From Strigamia acuminata (taxonomy: Eukaryota > Arthropoda > Chilopoda > Geophilomorpha > Linotaeniidae): a DNA stretch of 64,000 nucleotides. The position numbers and the translations under genes are program-made. Shown here in pieces: positions 10,069 to 20,559 of this stretch; positions within the stretch are counted from its first letter, which is position 1; each line of letters begins with the position of its first letter. The notes beneath the pieces are model-generated. The model saw only the letters and a program-made list of their open reading frames with translations. It was not told the origin of the DNA and ran no database searches. The stretch lies in assembly GCA_949358305.1 (NCBI GenBank), contig OX442324.1, positions 558,001-622,000 of the forward strand. Reading direction: 5' to 3'.

Positions 10069-10533
10069 TGATGAGATTGTAGGCGCCGGACATCAGGAAA
10101 ATAGAGCTGAGACATGATTTAATGGGTGCGGGAACTCGCATTGCGGGACCGCCATCTTTAATCGTCACGAACCACAGTAAAAACGACTGCTTTGAGGCTA
10201 GCCGCCCTCAAAGTATGAATGCAAGCTTACAATAGAACAAATCATTGTTAGCAAGCAATGATTTGTCCTTTACATGATAAACAATAAGGGAGGAGCAAAT
10301 AAGCGATAAACAACTCAAAAGCAATGGAAAAACTAAACGAATATTGCTCATTTGAGCGGACGACGAGAAGGCACATCTTTACAAGTAAATAAACTAGTTG
10401 CGGCACATAACAAGCAGGGTAAAAATCAGGATCAACTAGTTTAACTAAGTCACAGCGGAGTAAAGACATGCACGTTGCATTTAGCCATAAATATGCAACT
10501 AATAAATCTCAAACAGTTGGGCATATCCCAACA
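10069..10533 (-). repeat. Copia-2 3' LTR
   Basis: 465 bp, same sequence as 16333-16797 at offset 6264. It contains AATCATTG/CAATGATT at 10240-10263. It is followed inward by the polypurine tract at 10534-10546 (minus strand GCAAAGGGGGATT). Confidence 0.95.
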
Positions 10534-10550
10534 AATCCCCCTTTGCGCAA

Positions 10551-13500
10551 CTATTTGACTGCAACAAAAATATGCTCACAGAGCTGACATAATCTGGGGC
10601 GCGGCAACCATTTTGTCATCAAATCCGCGATGTTCAATTCGCCAGGCACATGTTTAATACTAAACACGCCTTTTTCATACCAATCACGAAGAAAGTGCAA
10701 TTTAACATCTATATGTTTATTTGCACGGTTCTCGATCTTGTTTTTCGCATAATTGATTGCCGGCATGCTATCGGCGTAGACGCAAGGGACATTTCGGTTG
10801 AAACACAAGATGATATCGGCTTCGTACAGGCGTTCAAGCCATATCACTTCTCTCACGCCATCGACAACTGCGAGAAATTCGCTTTCCATTATACTCAATG
10901 AAGTCATGGATTGTTTTCGACAATTCCATGAAATCGGAACCCCTCCTAAATAAACTATGTGGCCACCAAAGCTTCTCCTACTGTCTTGATCCAAGGCAAA
11001 GGACGCGTCGGTGTAAACCGTTAAATTATTGTTCTTACAATTTGCCAGGTTGATAACATAGTTGGGGGTATTCGCCAGATATCTCAACACTTGTATTAGC
11101 ATTTTAACATGCCTGTTAGAATGGGTCTCATTGTATTGAGATAATACAATAACGCTGAAGAGAATATCTGGACGCGTTCTATTCGCGATAAAGAGTAAAC
11201 TCCCTACTAGGGACCTGTATGGGAACGTCGAGTTTATTTGTTCACCCGGTTGTACCTTCTGTATCATGGTACCGACTGTGACTGGGATTTTAATTTTATG
11301 GCACGGATCAATGTCGTATTTCTCGACTAATTTCGCAATATAACTCTTTTGATGTACTAAAATGTCCCCATTTTTCCTTTCAAAATGAATCCCTAATAAA
11401 AGAGTCACCGGTCCAAGGTTGACAATTTCAAAGCTCTCTTGAATCCACTCGATGATACATTGTTCAACGAAAGCATCACGGCTAAACAAAACAATGTCGT
11501 CCACGTAAAACAAAAGTACGGCATCTGAGCCGTAATTATATACGCAATTCAGTCCTAAGACTGGAGTAAATCCTATTTCCAGTAATCGTTCGTGGAGCTT
11601 GAAATACCACATCCTTCCGGACTGGTGAAGTCCGTATAAGGATTTGACTAGACGCCAACACTTGTGTTGGTTCTCCTTGGTCCGGAAGCCCTTGGGGATA
11701 TTAATGTATTGTGGCACATCAAGGTCTCCGTACAAGTACGCAGACTTGATGTCGAGATGTGTATCTCGCCAGCCTTGCAGAACCACAAGAGAACAAAAGA
11801 ATATAAGCACGAGAACAAAGTTGACCACTGGTGAAAATATCTCAGTGAAGTCAACTCCCTCCTTCTGCCCAAAACCTTGCGCAACTAAACGTGCTCTCCA
11901 ACGCTTAATTGCCCCAGTGTAGTCACGCTTGATTTTGTAAATCCATTTTGTTCCCAGTAAATTCATCCCCTCGGTTTTATCAACTTCCTCGTAAACTTTC
12001 CTGTCATTAAAGATATTAATCTCATCATCCATGGCATCCTGCCAGTCGGATTTATTGGGGTTGGACATAGCTTCTTCGAAAGTATCCGGCTCGACGGATG
12101 CATGACCGGCGAACCCAACGGTCTCATCTGTTGCCTTAAAGTCGAAACAACCCCCATCGTACTGATAGTTTTCCTCTTTGCACCATCGTACAACATCAAT
12201 CCGACTGCGGATTCTATCGCCAAGTGGTGTTATGTAGATTACATCTACCTGGCCAGCAGTTTCACCACTCTGCCTAACGGTTTCTCTCCGCTGCCATTGT
12301 GTCATATCTAAAATTTTTAACTTCTCGGGAGCAGCTGCACGCTGTTTCACTGTGTCCCCCTTTAACTTAACACCCCGTGGTGGGTTCCTCCTAACTGGTG
12401 GGGGGGTGAGAGTCGGATTTGGAAGCCGAACTTCCACTTGTTGCTCCTCCTCTTCTTCGATCCCACCAACAGCTTGAGCGATTTCTTCCACAGCTTCAGG
12501 CTCGACCGCCTGTTGGACTAATTGGGGATTCGGAATCGCATGTTTCGGGGCCTGAAACAACTGCTGTATGACAGGGGGCACCTGTTGCTGTTGTACAGCA
12601 GGTAGGATCTCATCATCTGAATCTTCATCCCATGATGCCGCTACAAAATCTGGCTCACGTGGGATGGAATTTGATTGCACCGATTCATGCCAAAAAACAT
12701 TTTCATTAATCTTTACATGCTTTGAAGCAATCACTTGGTTGGACTTGGGGTCCCAAACTCGATACCCACGCGTCTTAATTGCGTAACCGACTAGGGCCCC
12801 AGGCCATGCCCTTTCTTCCAACTTGCTTCTCCTTGTTTGCGAAGGAATGTGCACGAAAACTTTAGAACCGATACATCTTAGATGTCTCAACGACATTTTC
12901 TTGTTATGAAACAAGTTGTAAGGGGTTTTCCCACTCAAGCTTGCATGTGGGAATCTATTTTTAAGATAGACAACTGTCACGGCTAATTCTGCCCACAAAC
13001 CCTTTGGAAAATTGTTTTCGAAAAGCATGGCTCTAATTCCCCCAACAATTGTTCTGTTTGCTCTTTCGGCCACGGAATTCATTTCTGGGGAGTAGGGGTT
13101 TGTTTGGATGCACTTAAGCCCAATAGAAGCCGCATAGTCATCCCACTTTTTCGACACAAACTCCCCGCCGTTGTCTGTCTTGATGCATTTGACCTTTTTC
13201 CCGGTGCTGCGCTCAACTTGTGTTTGCCATCGTTTGAAGCGCTCAAATGTATCCCCCTTATTCTTGATAATTTCCACCCACATGAAACGCGAATAATCAT
13301 CTACAATTATTAGGTAATAGCTGGCCCCTCCCAAAGATTTAAAAGGCTGGGGGCCCCACAGATCCATGTGGATTACTTCCAAAATTCCCTTTGTAGAAAT
13401 TTCCGGGATTGGGGAAAAGGTTGCCCTAGTGCTCTTTGCCTTCGAACACGCGTCACAGGGTGAAAGTTCTTTGTCGGAGAGTTTAACTCCGAAAATATCC

Positions 13501-15224
13501 GGTGAAATTTCCATTTTTGCAATCCCACTTGCGTTAAAATGGCCCATTCTGGAGTGCCAAATGTCCATTGGCTGTGGTTTCACTTTGATCTTTTCGATTT
13601 TTCCCCCATTCGAATTATTTTGCCCGTTAGTATCATTTAAATCGCTTTTCTTAAGATTTGACGCATTTACTAGCGCATTTACGCTCACTTGCTGCTTCGC
13701 TGCAGTCTGCACTGCGCCACTCAATGTGTTTAGTAATGCTGCCTTAAAATCTACTGTTTTTAGTAAAGGATTAATGACACTTTCACTTTTTACAACATTT
13801 TTGACCGAATTTCCACCCACCGCTGCACTCTGTTGCGCAGAAGGTGCAGTTGTGTTCACAATATTGGCCTCTATTTTGCAGTTAACTTTGTACATCCGAT
13901 CATTAGTTTTATCTGCAACAAGGAAAGGCTCACCAATTCGGTCTCTAAACATGGTCAACTTTCCATTTTTGATAAAAGTTGTGAAACCAGCTTCATCTGT
14001 CCGGCCCAGCGATAAGAGATTTTTCTTAAAATTTGGCGCAAAATACACATTTTGCAGTGTGATTTCCCTACATCTGCCTGCATAACAAGATGTAATCAAC
14101 ACGTTTCCAATGCCCTCGATTTTAGACTTCCCTTCCCCCTGCTGGACACTATAGCCGGACAGTGGCTTGAAGGTCACGAACCAACTTCTATTAAATGAAA
14201 AGTGATCTGTCGCACCGGTATCTATGTACCAGTGCGGATCAAAGTCGCAATGTGACATCAAAGACAATGGTGGTGACAAGGTGACTTCCTCTTCAGTTTG
14301 GTGAACTGCCGCTGAAAACATTGTCAAGGGCTCATCAAAAATGTCAACTTGTCCCAAATTGGCCTTTTTGGTCTTTCCACCACGGCCACGTCCTCGTGCA
14401 GTGCCTTTTGCTAGCTGTGCAGAGGTGCCACCTCGTTGGCTTTGCATATTCGCTTGTTGTTTGGGCGGTGACGGGCATTCTCTCGCGAAGTGACCAGTGC
14501 CGCCACAGAAAAAACAAGTCCGAGGTGTAAATGGCTGATTTCCGCCTTTTCCGCGTTGGAATCGCCCTTTTCCAAAGAATGCGCCTGCATTATCAGTGGA
14601 ATCCTGTGTACGCATACCATAGGAGTCTGAAGCTTCAAATAAACGATTATACTCTCCTAATAATCGGTCTTTCACTTTTGCAGGGGTGAAGTCCAAATCC
14701 TCCCAGTGATACATTATTTGTTTTATAGTCTCATAAGTTGTAGGGAGGAAATCCATGTATTGGAATGCAATTTCCTCATCCGTCGGTATTACTTTGACAT
14801 TCGCGAGTTCCGCGACTTTTCTGTCGACACGGGCCAGAAAACACATCATCTCCTCATTGTCCATTAGATGCATTTGCAGGAACTCGCGCCTCAATCTGCC
14901 TTTCCGGGCGCGTGTGGTGGGCTGGTAAGCATCTCGGATTGCTTCCCACGCTCCTTTAGAAGTATCTTTGGCAACGGCCACGAGCTGTTGCGCTTCTTCG
15001 CAACTCAAGCATATCGTGGACCATGCTCGCTTCTCACGCACTCTAAAATCCCGTTTCTCTTTGGCTGTGGCGTTGGGACCCGGCGCGGTCTCGTCGCCCG
15101 TCACGTGGTCCCACACGCCTTGCTGGGATAACAACAACTTCGCACCAATCGCCCATTGTGCATAATTTGTCCCATTTAGTTTTTTGATCGACTTATAATC
15201 GTCGCATTTCTCCTCCGACGCCAT
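10551..15224 (-). CDS. Copia-2 Gag-Pol polyprotein
   Basis: A 1557-residue polyprotein starting at ATG 15224 (MASEEKCDDYKS). The order is a copia capsid domain (about 10-200), a CCHC knuckle (CFFCGGTGHFAREC, about 236), a protease (WYIDTGATDH, about 335), an integrase with HxxxxGH...CxxC and catalytic D, D, E at about 621, 684 and 720, a reverse transcriptase (YVDD about 1239, 11498-11509) and RNase H from about 1400. All expected catalytic residues are present and no stop or frameshift is seen. Gag and Pol share one frame with no visible signal for making extra Gag. It is the best internal reference for judging damage in Copia-1. Confidence 0.95.
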   Translation of the reverse strand: MASEEKCDDYKSIKKLNGTNYAQWAIGAKLLLSQQGVWDHVTGDETAPGPNATAKEKRDFRVREKRAWSTICLSCEEAQQLVAVAKDTSKGAWEAIRDAYQPTTRARKGRLRREFLQMHLMDNEEMMCFLARVDRKVAELANVKVIPTDEEIAFQYMDFLPTTYETIKQIMYHWEDLDFTPAKVKDRLLGEYNRLFEASDSYGMRTQDSTDNAGAFFGKGRFQRGKGGNQPFTPRTCFFCGGTGHFARECPSPPKQQANMQSQRGGTSAQLAKGTARGRGRGGKTKKANLGQVDIFDEPLTMFSAAVHQTEEEVTLSPPLSLMSHCDFDPHWYIDTGATDHFSFNRSWFVTFKPLSGYSVQQGEGKSKIEGIGNVLITSCYAGRCREITLQNVYFAPNFKKNLLSLGRTDEAGFTTFIKNGKLTMFRDRIGEPFLVADKTNDRMYKVNCKIEANIVNTTAPSAQQSAAVGGNSVKNVVKSESVINPLLKTVDFKAALLNTLSGAVQTAAKQQVSVNALVNASNLKKSDLNDTNGQNNSNGGKIEKIKVKPQPMDIWHSRMGHFNASGIAKMEISPDIFGVKLSDKELSPCDACSKAKSTRATFSPIPEISTKGILEVIHMDLWGPQPFKSLGGASYYLIIVDDYSRFMWVEIIKNKGDTFERFKRWQTQVERSTGKKVKCIKTDNGGEFVSKKWDDYAASIGLKCIQTNPYSPEMNSVAERANRTIVGGIRAMLFENNFPKGLWAELAVTVVYLKNRFPHASLSGKTPYNLFHNKKMSLRHLRCIGSKVFVHIPSQTRRSKLEERAWPGALVGYAIKTRGYRVWDPKSNQVIASKHVKINENVFWHESVQSNSIPREPDFVAASWDEDSDDEILPAVQQQQVPPVIQQLFQAPKHAIPNPQLVQQAVEPEAVEEIAQAVGGIEEEEEQQVEVRLPNPTLTPPPVRRNPPRGVKLKGDTVKQRAAAPEKLKILDMTQWQRRETVRQSGETAGQVDVIYITPLGDRIRSRIDVVRWCKEENYQYDGGCFDFKATDETVGFAGHASVEPDTFEEAMSNPNKSDWQDAMDDEINIFNDRKVYEEVDKTEGMNLLGTKWIYKIKRDYTGAIKRWRARLVAQGFGQKEGVDFTEIFSPVVNFVLVLIFFCSLVVLQGWRDTHLDIKSAYLYGDLDVPQYINIPKGFRTKENQHKCWRLVKSLYGLHQSGRMWYFKLHERLLEIGFTPVLGLNCVYNYGSDAVLLFYVDDIVLFSRDAFVEQCIIEWIQESFEIVNLGPVTLLLGIHFERKNGDILVHQKSYIAKLVEKYDIDPCHKIKIPVTVGTMIQKVQPGEQINSTFPYRSLVGSLLFIANRTRPDILFSVIVLSQYNETHSNRHVKMLIQVLRYLANTPNYVINLANCKNNNLTVYTDASFALDQDSRRSFGGHIVYLGGVPISWNCRKQSMTSLSIMESEFLAVVDGVREVIWLERLYEADIILCFNRNVPCVYADSMPAINYAKNKIENRANKHIDVKLHFLRDWYEKGVFSIKHVPGELNIADLMTKWLPRPRLCQLCEHIFVAVK

Positions 15225-16312
15225 ATCTAGTCGATTCGTCGCGAAGATTACACTTTATCACTAAATAAATCGTCGCACACACCAAATGAAGCACAAAACA
15301 CACTCTTTACGCTTTTATAAATGGCGTAAACCCCCAAAAGGTTTAGGCGAAAAATTATACAGTCTCCCTTGGACAAATCTCACTAAGTGAGATGCAAAAC
15401 TTTACGTAGTATCTCCCGAGTTCCGACCGGACTCCTAGGACCGCGGGACACTCGGTGGCCAGAGAAAGCCTACGCAAAAATACAATTCCACTACGCGACT
15501 GCGTAAAGGGTGGAAAGGATACTACAAGACCCCCAAACAAAACCTTAAACTTATTAACAATGAATTTCGACAACTTAAAACTAAATAATAGTTGGCAAGG
15601 TGAAAATCCGTTGTTTTGCGGGTTGGTTTGCGTCGCAAAAATTCCCTCGTTGATCCCACGTCGTGAAATCGATGCACGTCGACTCAACGTGCTCGTCCGC
15701 ACCTTCGTAGGATGTGCTCCGTGCACAAAACCTCGGGAAAATGCCAGCGCGTACGTTTAACCCGCTAACTGGTCTTCTAGGTGCTCAAATAGCTGATGCC
15801 TGTGTGCAAATTTATGCCCACACAGGTCCTTACGTTGAAAATTATTCTCACACGTCGTTTTTCGTCTGCTTTGACGAAAAATCCGGCCGCCGTCGAAAAA
15901 TCGATTCGCACGATGACTTCCGTGTTGATTTTCAACGAAAAACGGTCCAAAAATTACGTCGTTTCGACGTATTCTTTGTTGAATCGTGATGAGAGCGTGT
16001 GTCGATCCGTACACACGATTCTCTGCTGGCTTCACGGCCGTACGCGATGAAGTCAAAAAAAAAGGGGGCCGCAGAAGAAAAATCTTCTTTATATCGGCAA
16101 ATGTGCTTATTTCGCACGAAAAAACGACAATTCTCACACTGTTTTGTTCCAAATTCGTTGGCGAATTGCCCGCACACGTTGTCAAAGCTCGTCCGCTTTG
16201 CTAAAATCCCGAAAACGGCGATACGTCTCTGCGACGATACCGACGAAGTCGCGATGTCCGTTCCTTCACAAAAATCGCCGCCAATTCATCACAAACGGTT
16301 GGCCGCGTCGTC

Positions 16313-16330
16313 AACCATCCTCTGCTACCA
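16313..16330 (-). other. Copia-2 primer binding site (initiator tRNA-Met)
   Basis: The same 18 bases as in Copia-1 (plus strand AACCATCCTCTGCTACCA), complementary to the initiator-tRNA-Met 3' end. Confidence 0.85.
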
Positions 16331-16332
16331 AA

Positions 16333-16797
16333 TGATGAGATTGTAGGCGCCGGACATCAGGAAAATAGAGCTGAGACATGATTTAATGGGTGCGGGAACT
16401 CGCATTGCGGGACCGCCATCTTTAATCGTCACGAACCACAGTAAAAACGACTGCTTTGAGGCTAGCCGCCCTCAAAGTATGAATGCAAGCTTACAATAGA
16501 ACAAATCATTGTTAGCAAGCAATGATTTGTCCTTTACATGATAAACAATAAGGGAGGAGCAAATAAGCGATAAACAACTCAAAAGCAATGGAAAAACTAA
16601 ACGAATATTGCTCATTTGAGCGGACGACGAGAAGGCACATCTTTACAAGTAAATAAACTAGTTGCGGCACATAACAAGCAGGGTAAAAATCAGGATCAAC
16701 TAGTTTAACTAAGTCACAGCGGAGTAAAGACATGCACGTTGCATTTAGCCATAAATATGCAACTAATAAATCTCAAACAGTTGGGCATATCCCAACA
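16333..16797 (-). repeat. Copia-2 5' LTR
   Basis: 465 bp, with the hairpin at 16504-16527. Two bases (16331-16332) separate it from the primer site. Confidence 0.95.
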
Positions 16798-18100
16798 CGG
16801 TTGACTCATGTGCACCGCCACAACTAGGGTTGGAAATTGGTAATGAATAAATGAAGTCATTTATTCGCCAAAGTTCCGCTTGCGAATTATATTTAATTCG
16901 CGATGTTGTGAGTTTAATAAATTAACTCAATAAATTGTATTCAATTTATTGTTACGAATTTGATTCGTCATACAGTGAAATAAGTCTCGTGACTTACTTC
17001 GGTTGTTAACTTGTTGCCAAGTTTAAACAATTAAGGTGTATTTATCAACTACAAAATATAATAAAGGTTAAACATCGCAACACACAATTGCCGTCAAAGT
17101 TCGCCTTGCTGAGCAGAACAGTATCGCGCGTGCCCTAAATAACAGTGCGGTGAGAGACGGCACTGGTATTCAGGGGGATATAGCCCGCAGTTCTGCACAA
17201 CAGAATTAATCACCTGAGATACTACTCATAAGTAGACTGCTTTGGCACCATCACCGAAGAGATATAACTTTCCCAAACACATAGTGCTACTGGCGGTAAC
17301 TGCATGTTTTGCATGCAGACTGCTTTGGCACCATCAAGTGATGGAGTCAATCTCTTTCAGTAACAGTGCTACTAACGGTTACTAAATACTTTCGTATCAC
17401 ACGTGATTCTATTGTCCGACCACGAGGATACTTATGCGGGAGGCTTTCTCCTCGGCAAGACCGTTTGACGGAAACATTAACAGTCCGAACTTCGCCTTCA
17501 GTTGACGGGGGTTGCATGGCTCAGCAGAGCCATGCTATGCATGGACCGGTAGGCCCATGCCCTGAGTAAGAAACAGTTATTTGACATGCGGAACATACCA
17601 AATAACCAGAAATCAAGAACTAACTTAACTTCCTGTTGTCAGGGAGTTTTATACTCGGTGGGATTAGGTTCCACCAATCTCGTATCGCAGGAAGTGGATA
17701 CGGAGATGCAAATTGGGATTATGCTAATCTTTTAGCATAAACCGGAACTGGATACCGGGGACAGGAAATGGATACACAGAACGGAAATGCATTCTGAAAA
17801 TGGGTTTCATGTCGCGTACCCGTGATAAAGCAAGAATACTTGCTTTATCTGATTAAATATTGATAATATAACTTTATATTATCGATTTAAATCACATTTA
17901 TTCGTATCAAACATAATAATATGTTTGTGAACTTTTTCTACGCAAAATAGTAAGTTCGGGGTTGAATTTGCCGCTAGTACTAGTGGCGCCATCTATTGCT
18001 AATTTGTCACAGGTTTTAATTACTACTGGTAAATGCGAAAAGCTGTTCACTGAAGCGCTGTTTTCAAATACAGCAAAGCCAGCTTAAAAGTTATGCTGGA
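16798..18100. repeat. Hairpin-rich non-coding stretch, possibly retroelement LTR or leader
   Basis: No ORF of note. There are many short inverted repeats, for example CATGGCTC/GAGCCATG and GCATG/CATGC pairs near 17513-17565, and an internal duplication spaced about 82 bp (GACTGCTTTGGCACCATCA at about 17237 and 17319; AGTGCTACT at about 17283 and 17364). It borders Copia-2 on the side where the 5' end of the gypsy-like gag element would lie, so it may be that element's leader or LTR. I could not find its ends. Confidence 0.35.
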
Positions 18101-18703
18101 GTTTTAAGGGGCAGAAAATTTCCAAGTTGAATATTTAATTAAATAAATGATGAATTATTACAAATTTCACCCGAGATTTACTTTATTATCCGATCAACAA
18201 AGTCACAAATTTTCAACAAAAAAAATTCGTAGGAAAAAACATTTTCCTATTCAAGAAAAAGCTTGTTCATAAATCCGTATAGCCAAGGGTTAATCTTGTG
18301 ATAAAATAATTATTGAGGCATTAAAAAAAGGCAGTGGTTTTTCTTGTTTACTTGCATAATGATGCACATTTGAATACGTTTATTTAAGTAATTCAGTATT
18401 TTTGTGATAGAAATTTAAGTTTTGTCACAATGGCTGGCTTTATTTCAGCTGATTTGTCTCCTTTTTAAAAGGAAAACATTTAACTTAAGATGACTAAGAT
18501 AAGTTAGCAAGTGTATATCCTTGAAAATAGCCGTCAAGGTCAAATTTGATGACATCATTGGATTGCTCTCACCCAACTTCCTATATGATCGCTTCATCAA
18601 AGTTGTCCTAGATGCAATTCCTGAGGAAATATTTAAGGGGAACAGACTTTTGTTCCACCCTGTATAGCTCAACATTATTTCACCTCTTCGGAACGTTTCC
18701 TAA
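18100..18703. other. AT-rich spacer, no gene seen
   Basis: There is an AT-rich stretch, then at 18460-18665 a tract ending in TTCCACCCTGTATAG. That ending resembles the terminus of a small DNA transposon, but no matching second end was found. No coding signal. Confidence 0.4.
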
Positions 18704-19117
18704 ATGCAGAACATGACGACAGATAATTCTCAGCACACGTGCATCTTAGGCGATACCCAGCTTCACCAGGGCGATAACGATACACCCAATAACCCATGCG
18801 GAATCAAAGATTGTGATCTTCATCTTTTTTGTTTATGGCAAAAATATTTTGAATCCAATCCATACAGTAATATGTCAGACAGTAGCATTGACTCGATGAC
18901 CAAAGCAGTTTTGAGGGAGTTCGAGAAAGAATTCTACTCCCCGTCAACACAGACCCCCATAATTACGAATTCTAATGCTGAACAACTGACAAGTTCAACA
19001 GGCAGTCAACAGGATGCAGCAACACCACTCAATCACAGTGTAGCCACACAACTGTGTTTGGAACCTGATTTCCCGATGGCCTTATTGGACGATATAGCGC
19101 TGCTAGAGATAAATTGA
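18704..19117 (+). CDS. Unidentified ORF, 137 residues
   Basis: I do not recognise this protein. It opens with ATG, with a second Met at codon 4. A possible splice acceptor (TGCAG) overlaps the first ATG, so it may be a terminal exon. The chain is acidic and rich in Ser, Thr, Asn and Gln, with several Cys near the N-terminus (CGIKDCDLHLFC) and a leucine-rich acidic tail (PMALLDDIALLEIN). There is no transmembrane segment. A TA-rich 3' region follows. The length in this AT-rich context is modest support only. Confidence 0.35.
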   Translation: MQNMTTDNSQHTCILGDTQLHQGDNDTPNNPCGIKDCDLHLFCLWQKYFESNPYSNMSDSSIDSMTKAVLREFEKEFYSPSTQTPIITNSNAEQLTSSTGSQQDAATPLNHSVATQLCLEPDFPMALLDDIALLEIN

Positions 19118-20085
19118 CGGCAGCCATATTTGCGCTAGAACGTTTTTACAAGGCGAATCCATCTGTTTCCTCACATTAACAACCTAAATGTCCTGTCCTG
19201 TATTTCCTCTTTCATGTATTTATATATATATATATTTTATATATTTTACGTAATGTATTATTAAAATTTCTGCTTGTAATTTCATGTTTTCTAAATAATT
19301 ATAATGTAAGTAAATGTGATGCAAAATTTGTATTTACTTGAATTAAAATTGGGATAGTTAGGCTTATAGGACATCTCATTCCTCTCTTCGTTTTTTTTCA
19401 GAACAAAATCTTTTTTAGCATCCCGTTTTTTTCCACACACATAAACCCTTGACTCCAAAATTTTTTTATCCGAATTGCAAAGATTAAGTCTAAACTGTTA
19501 TCAGATTGGGCAGTATCCAAGGCCCCACGCGTCTGAGAGCCCGGAAAAATATTTTTTTTGTTTGGTTTTGAGGGCCGTTAATGTGTGGGACCCAGAGTCT
19601 TGAAAGTTCATCAATCGCCCTTGTCTGTTTTCATTTGGGACGAATCTTGTTTAACATATGATAAACTTATTAAAATTCGAGTAAGTTGCTAACCGAATTT
19701 TAATCTTTTAGATTCGAAGAGAAATGCGAAAAGTTGAATTAAACATTAGGAGTTGGTAAGAAACACGTGTAGTGTGTTTTACTGATTTGGTCCAAGATTA
19801 CTAGTAGTTGGTGTTTCTTTGCGTCGCTTCAATGTAAAATTGACATTGATGCATTTGTTGGATTAATTTAATCAATGTAATTGGTATTTATGAAGGGGGA
19901 ATGAAACTAAGCATGATGATGATTCAAACTAATTTCAACACGTATTTACAGGAAAAGTCAGCAGGAAGAGGAAAACAATTAGATACGTTGAATAATTTTA
20001 CACAAATCCTAGATAGCGTATTAAAAAGTCTGACGTTTTCTTTTGCATTGAATTAGAAGCGACGGCTAAACACTTAACATTCACG
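19118..20085. other. Intergenic, no gene seen
   Basis: AT-rich, with a TATATA run near 19220-19245 and a T-rich tract ending in CAG near 19400 that could be a splice acceptor. No open frame with coding character. Confidence 0.4.
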
Positions 20086-20559
20086 ATGCTGGCCTTGATT
20101 ATACTCGAGTTTGCTTCGTCATTTTTAACTCTGTGCACCCAATTTGTGGCAAGACTGCAGGAATATTATCAATCGACGGAAGAGGAAAGGAGAGCTCAAA
20201 TAGGAACCCCGAGAGACATACCGTTAAATCAATTTAAAATTTCTGTGACGGACGAAGGAGTAAGGTCTGTTCATTACGAAATGGTGCCCCGAGGAGTGCG
20301 GGTGGCGCCTGAGGAACGAGACTGGGCCATTGGACGGGGCCGAGCAGTTGGTAGATATGGCCCGACCCCAAGACCGGGTAGAATCATCGCTGAAGTGGCT
20401 CCGTCAAACCCACGTGAAACGATAGCAGTAGAGCGGAGGAGGCAGGAGCACCGACAAGAGGAAGAGCGGATCCAGATCGAGCAAGACGATGCTCTGGCCG
20501 CCTATGAGCTAGCCTTGGAGGAGGAAGAAGAAGACTATCTGTGGGAGCAGGAACAATAG
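20086..20559 (+). CDS. Unidentified ORF, 157 residues, Arg/Glu-rich
   Basis: I do not recognise this protein. Residues 1-20 are hydrophobic and could act as a signal or anchor. A Pro/Gly/Arg-rich middle (about 75-105, with GRGRAVGRYGPTPRPGR) is followed by a strongly charged C-terminal half rich in Glu, Gln and Arg, likely a long helix or coiled coil, ending in an acidic EEEEED tract. A possible poly(A) signal (AATAAA) lies just after the stop near 20565. The local GC rise relative to the flanks supports coding use. Confidence 0.4.
   Translation: MLALIILEFASSFLTLCTQFVARLQEYYQSTEEERRAQIGTPRDIPLNQFKISVTDEGVRSVHYEMVPRGVRVAPEERDWAIGRGRAVGRYGPTPRPGRIIAEVAPSNPRETIAVERRRQEHRQEEERIQIEQDDALAAYELALEEEEEDYLWEQEQ

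Larger units (their letters stand above)
10069..16797 (-). mobile_element. Copia-2: complete Ty1/copia LTR retrotransposon
   Basis: The 6729-bp element has 465-bp LTRs that look identical by eye and canonical ends TGATGAG...CCCAACA. One uninterrupted 1557-residue ORF encodes all copia domains. It is closely related to Copia-1 at protein, leader and LTR-hairpin level. The flanks are CGGAA (10064-10068) and CGGTT (16798-16802), so there is no clean 5-bp target duplication. It could be autonomous by sequence. Confidence 0.95.
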
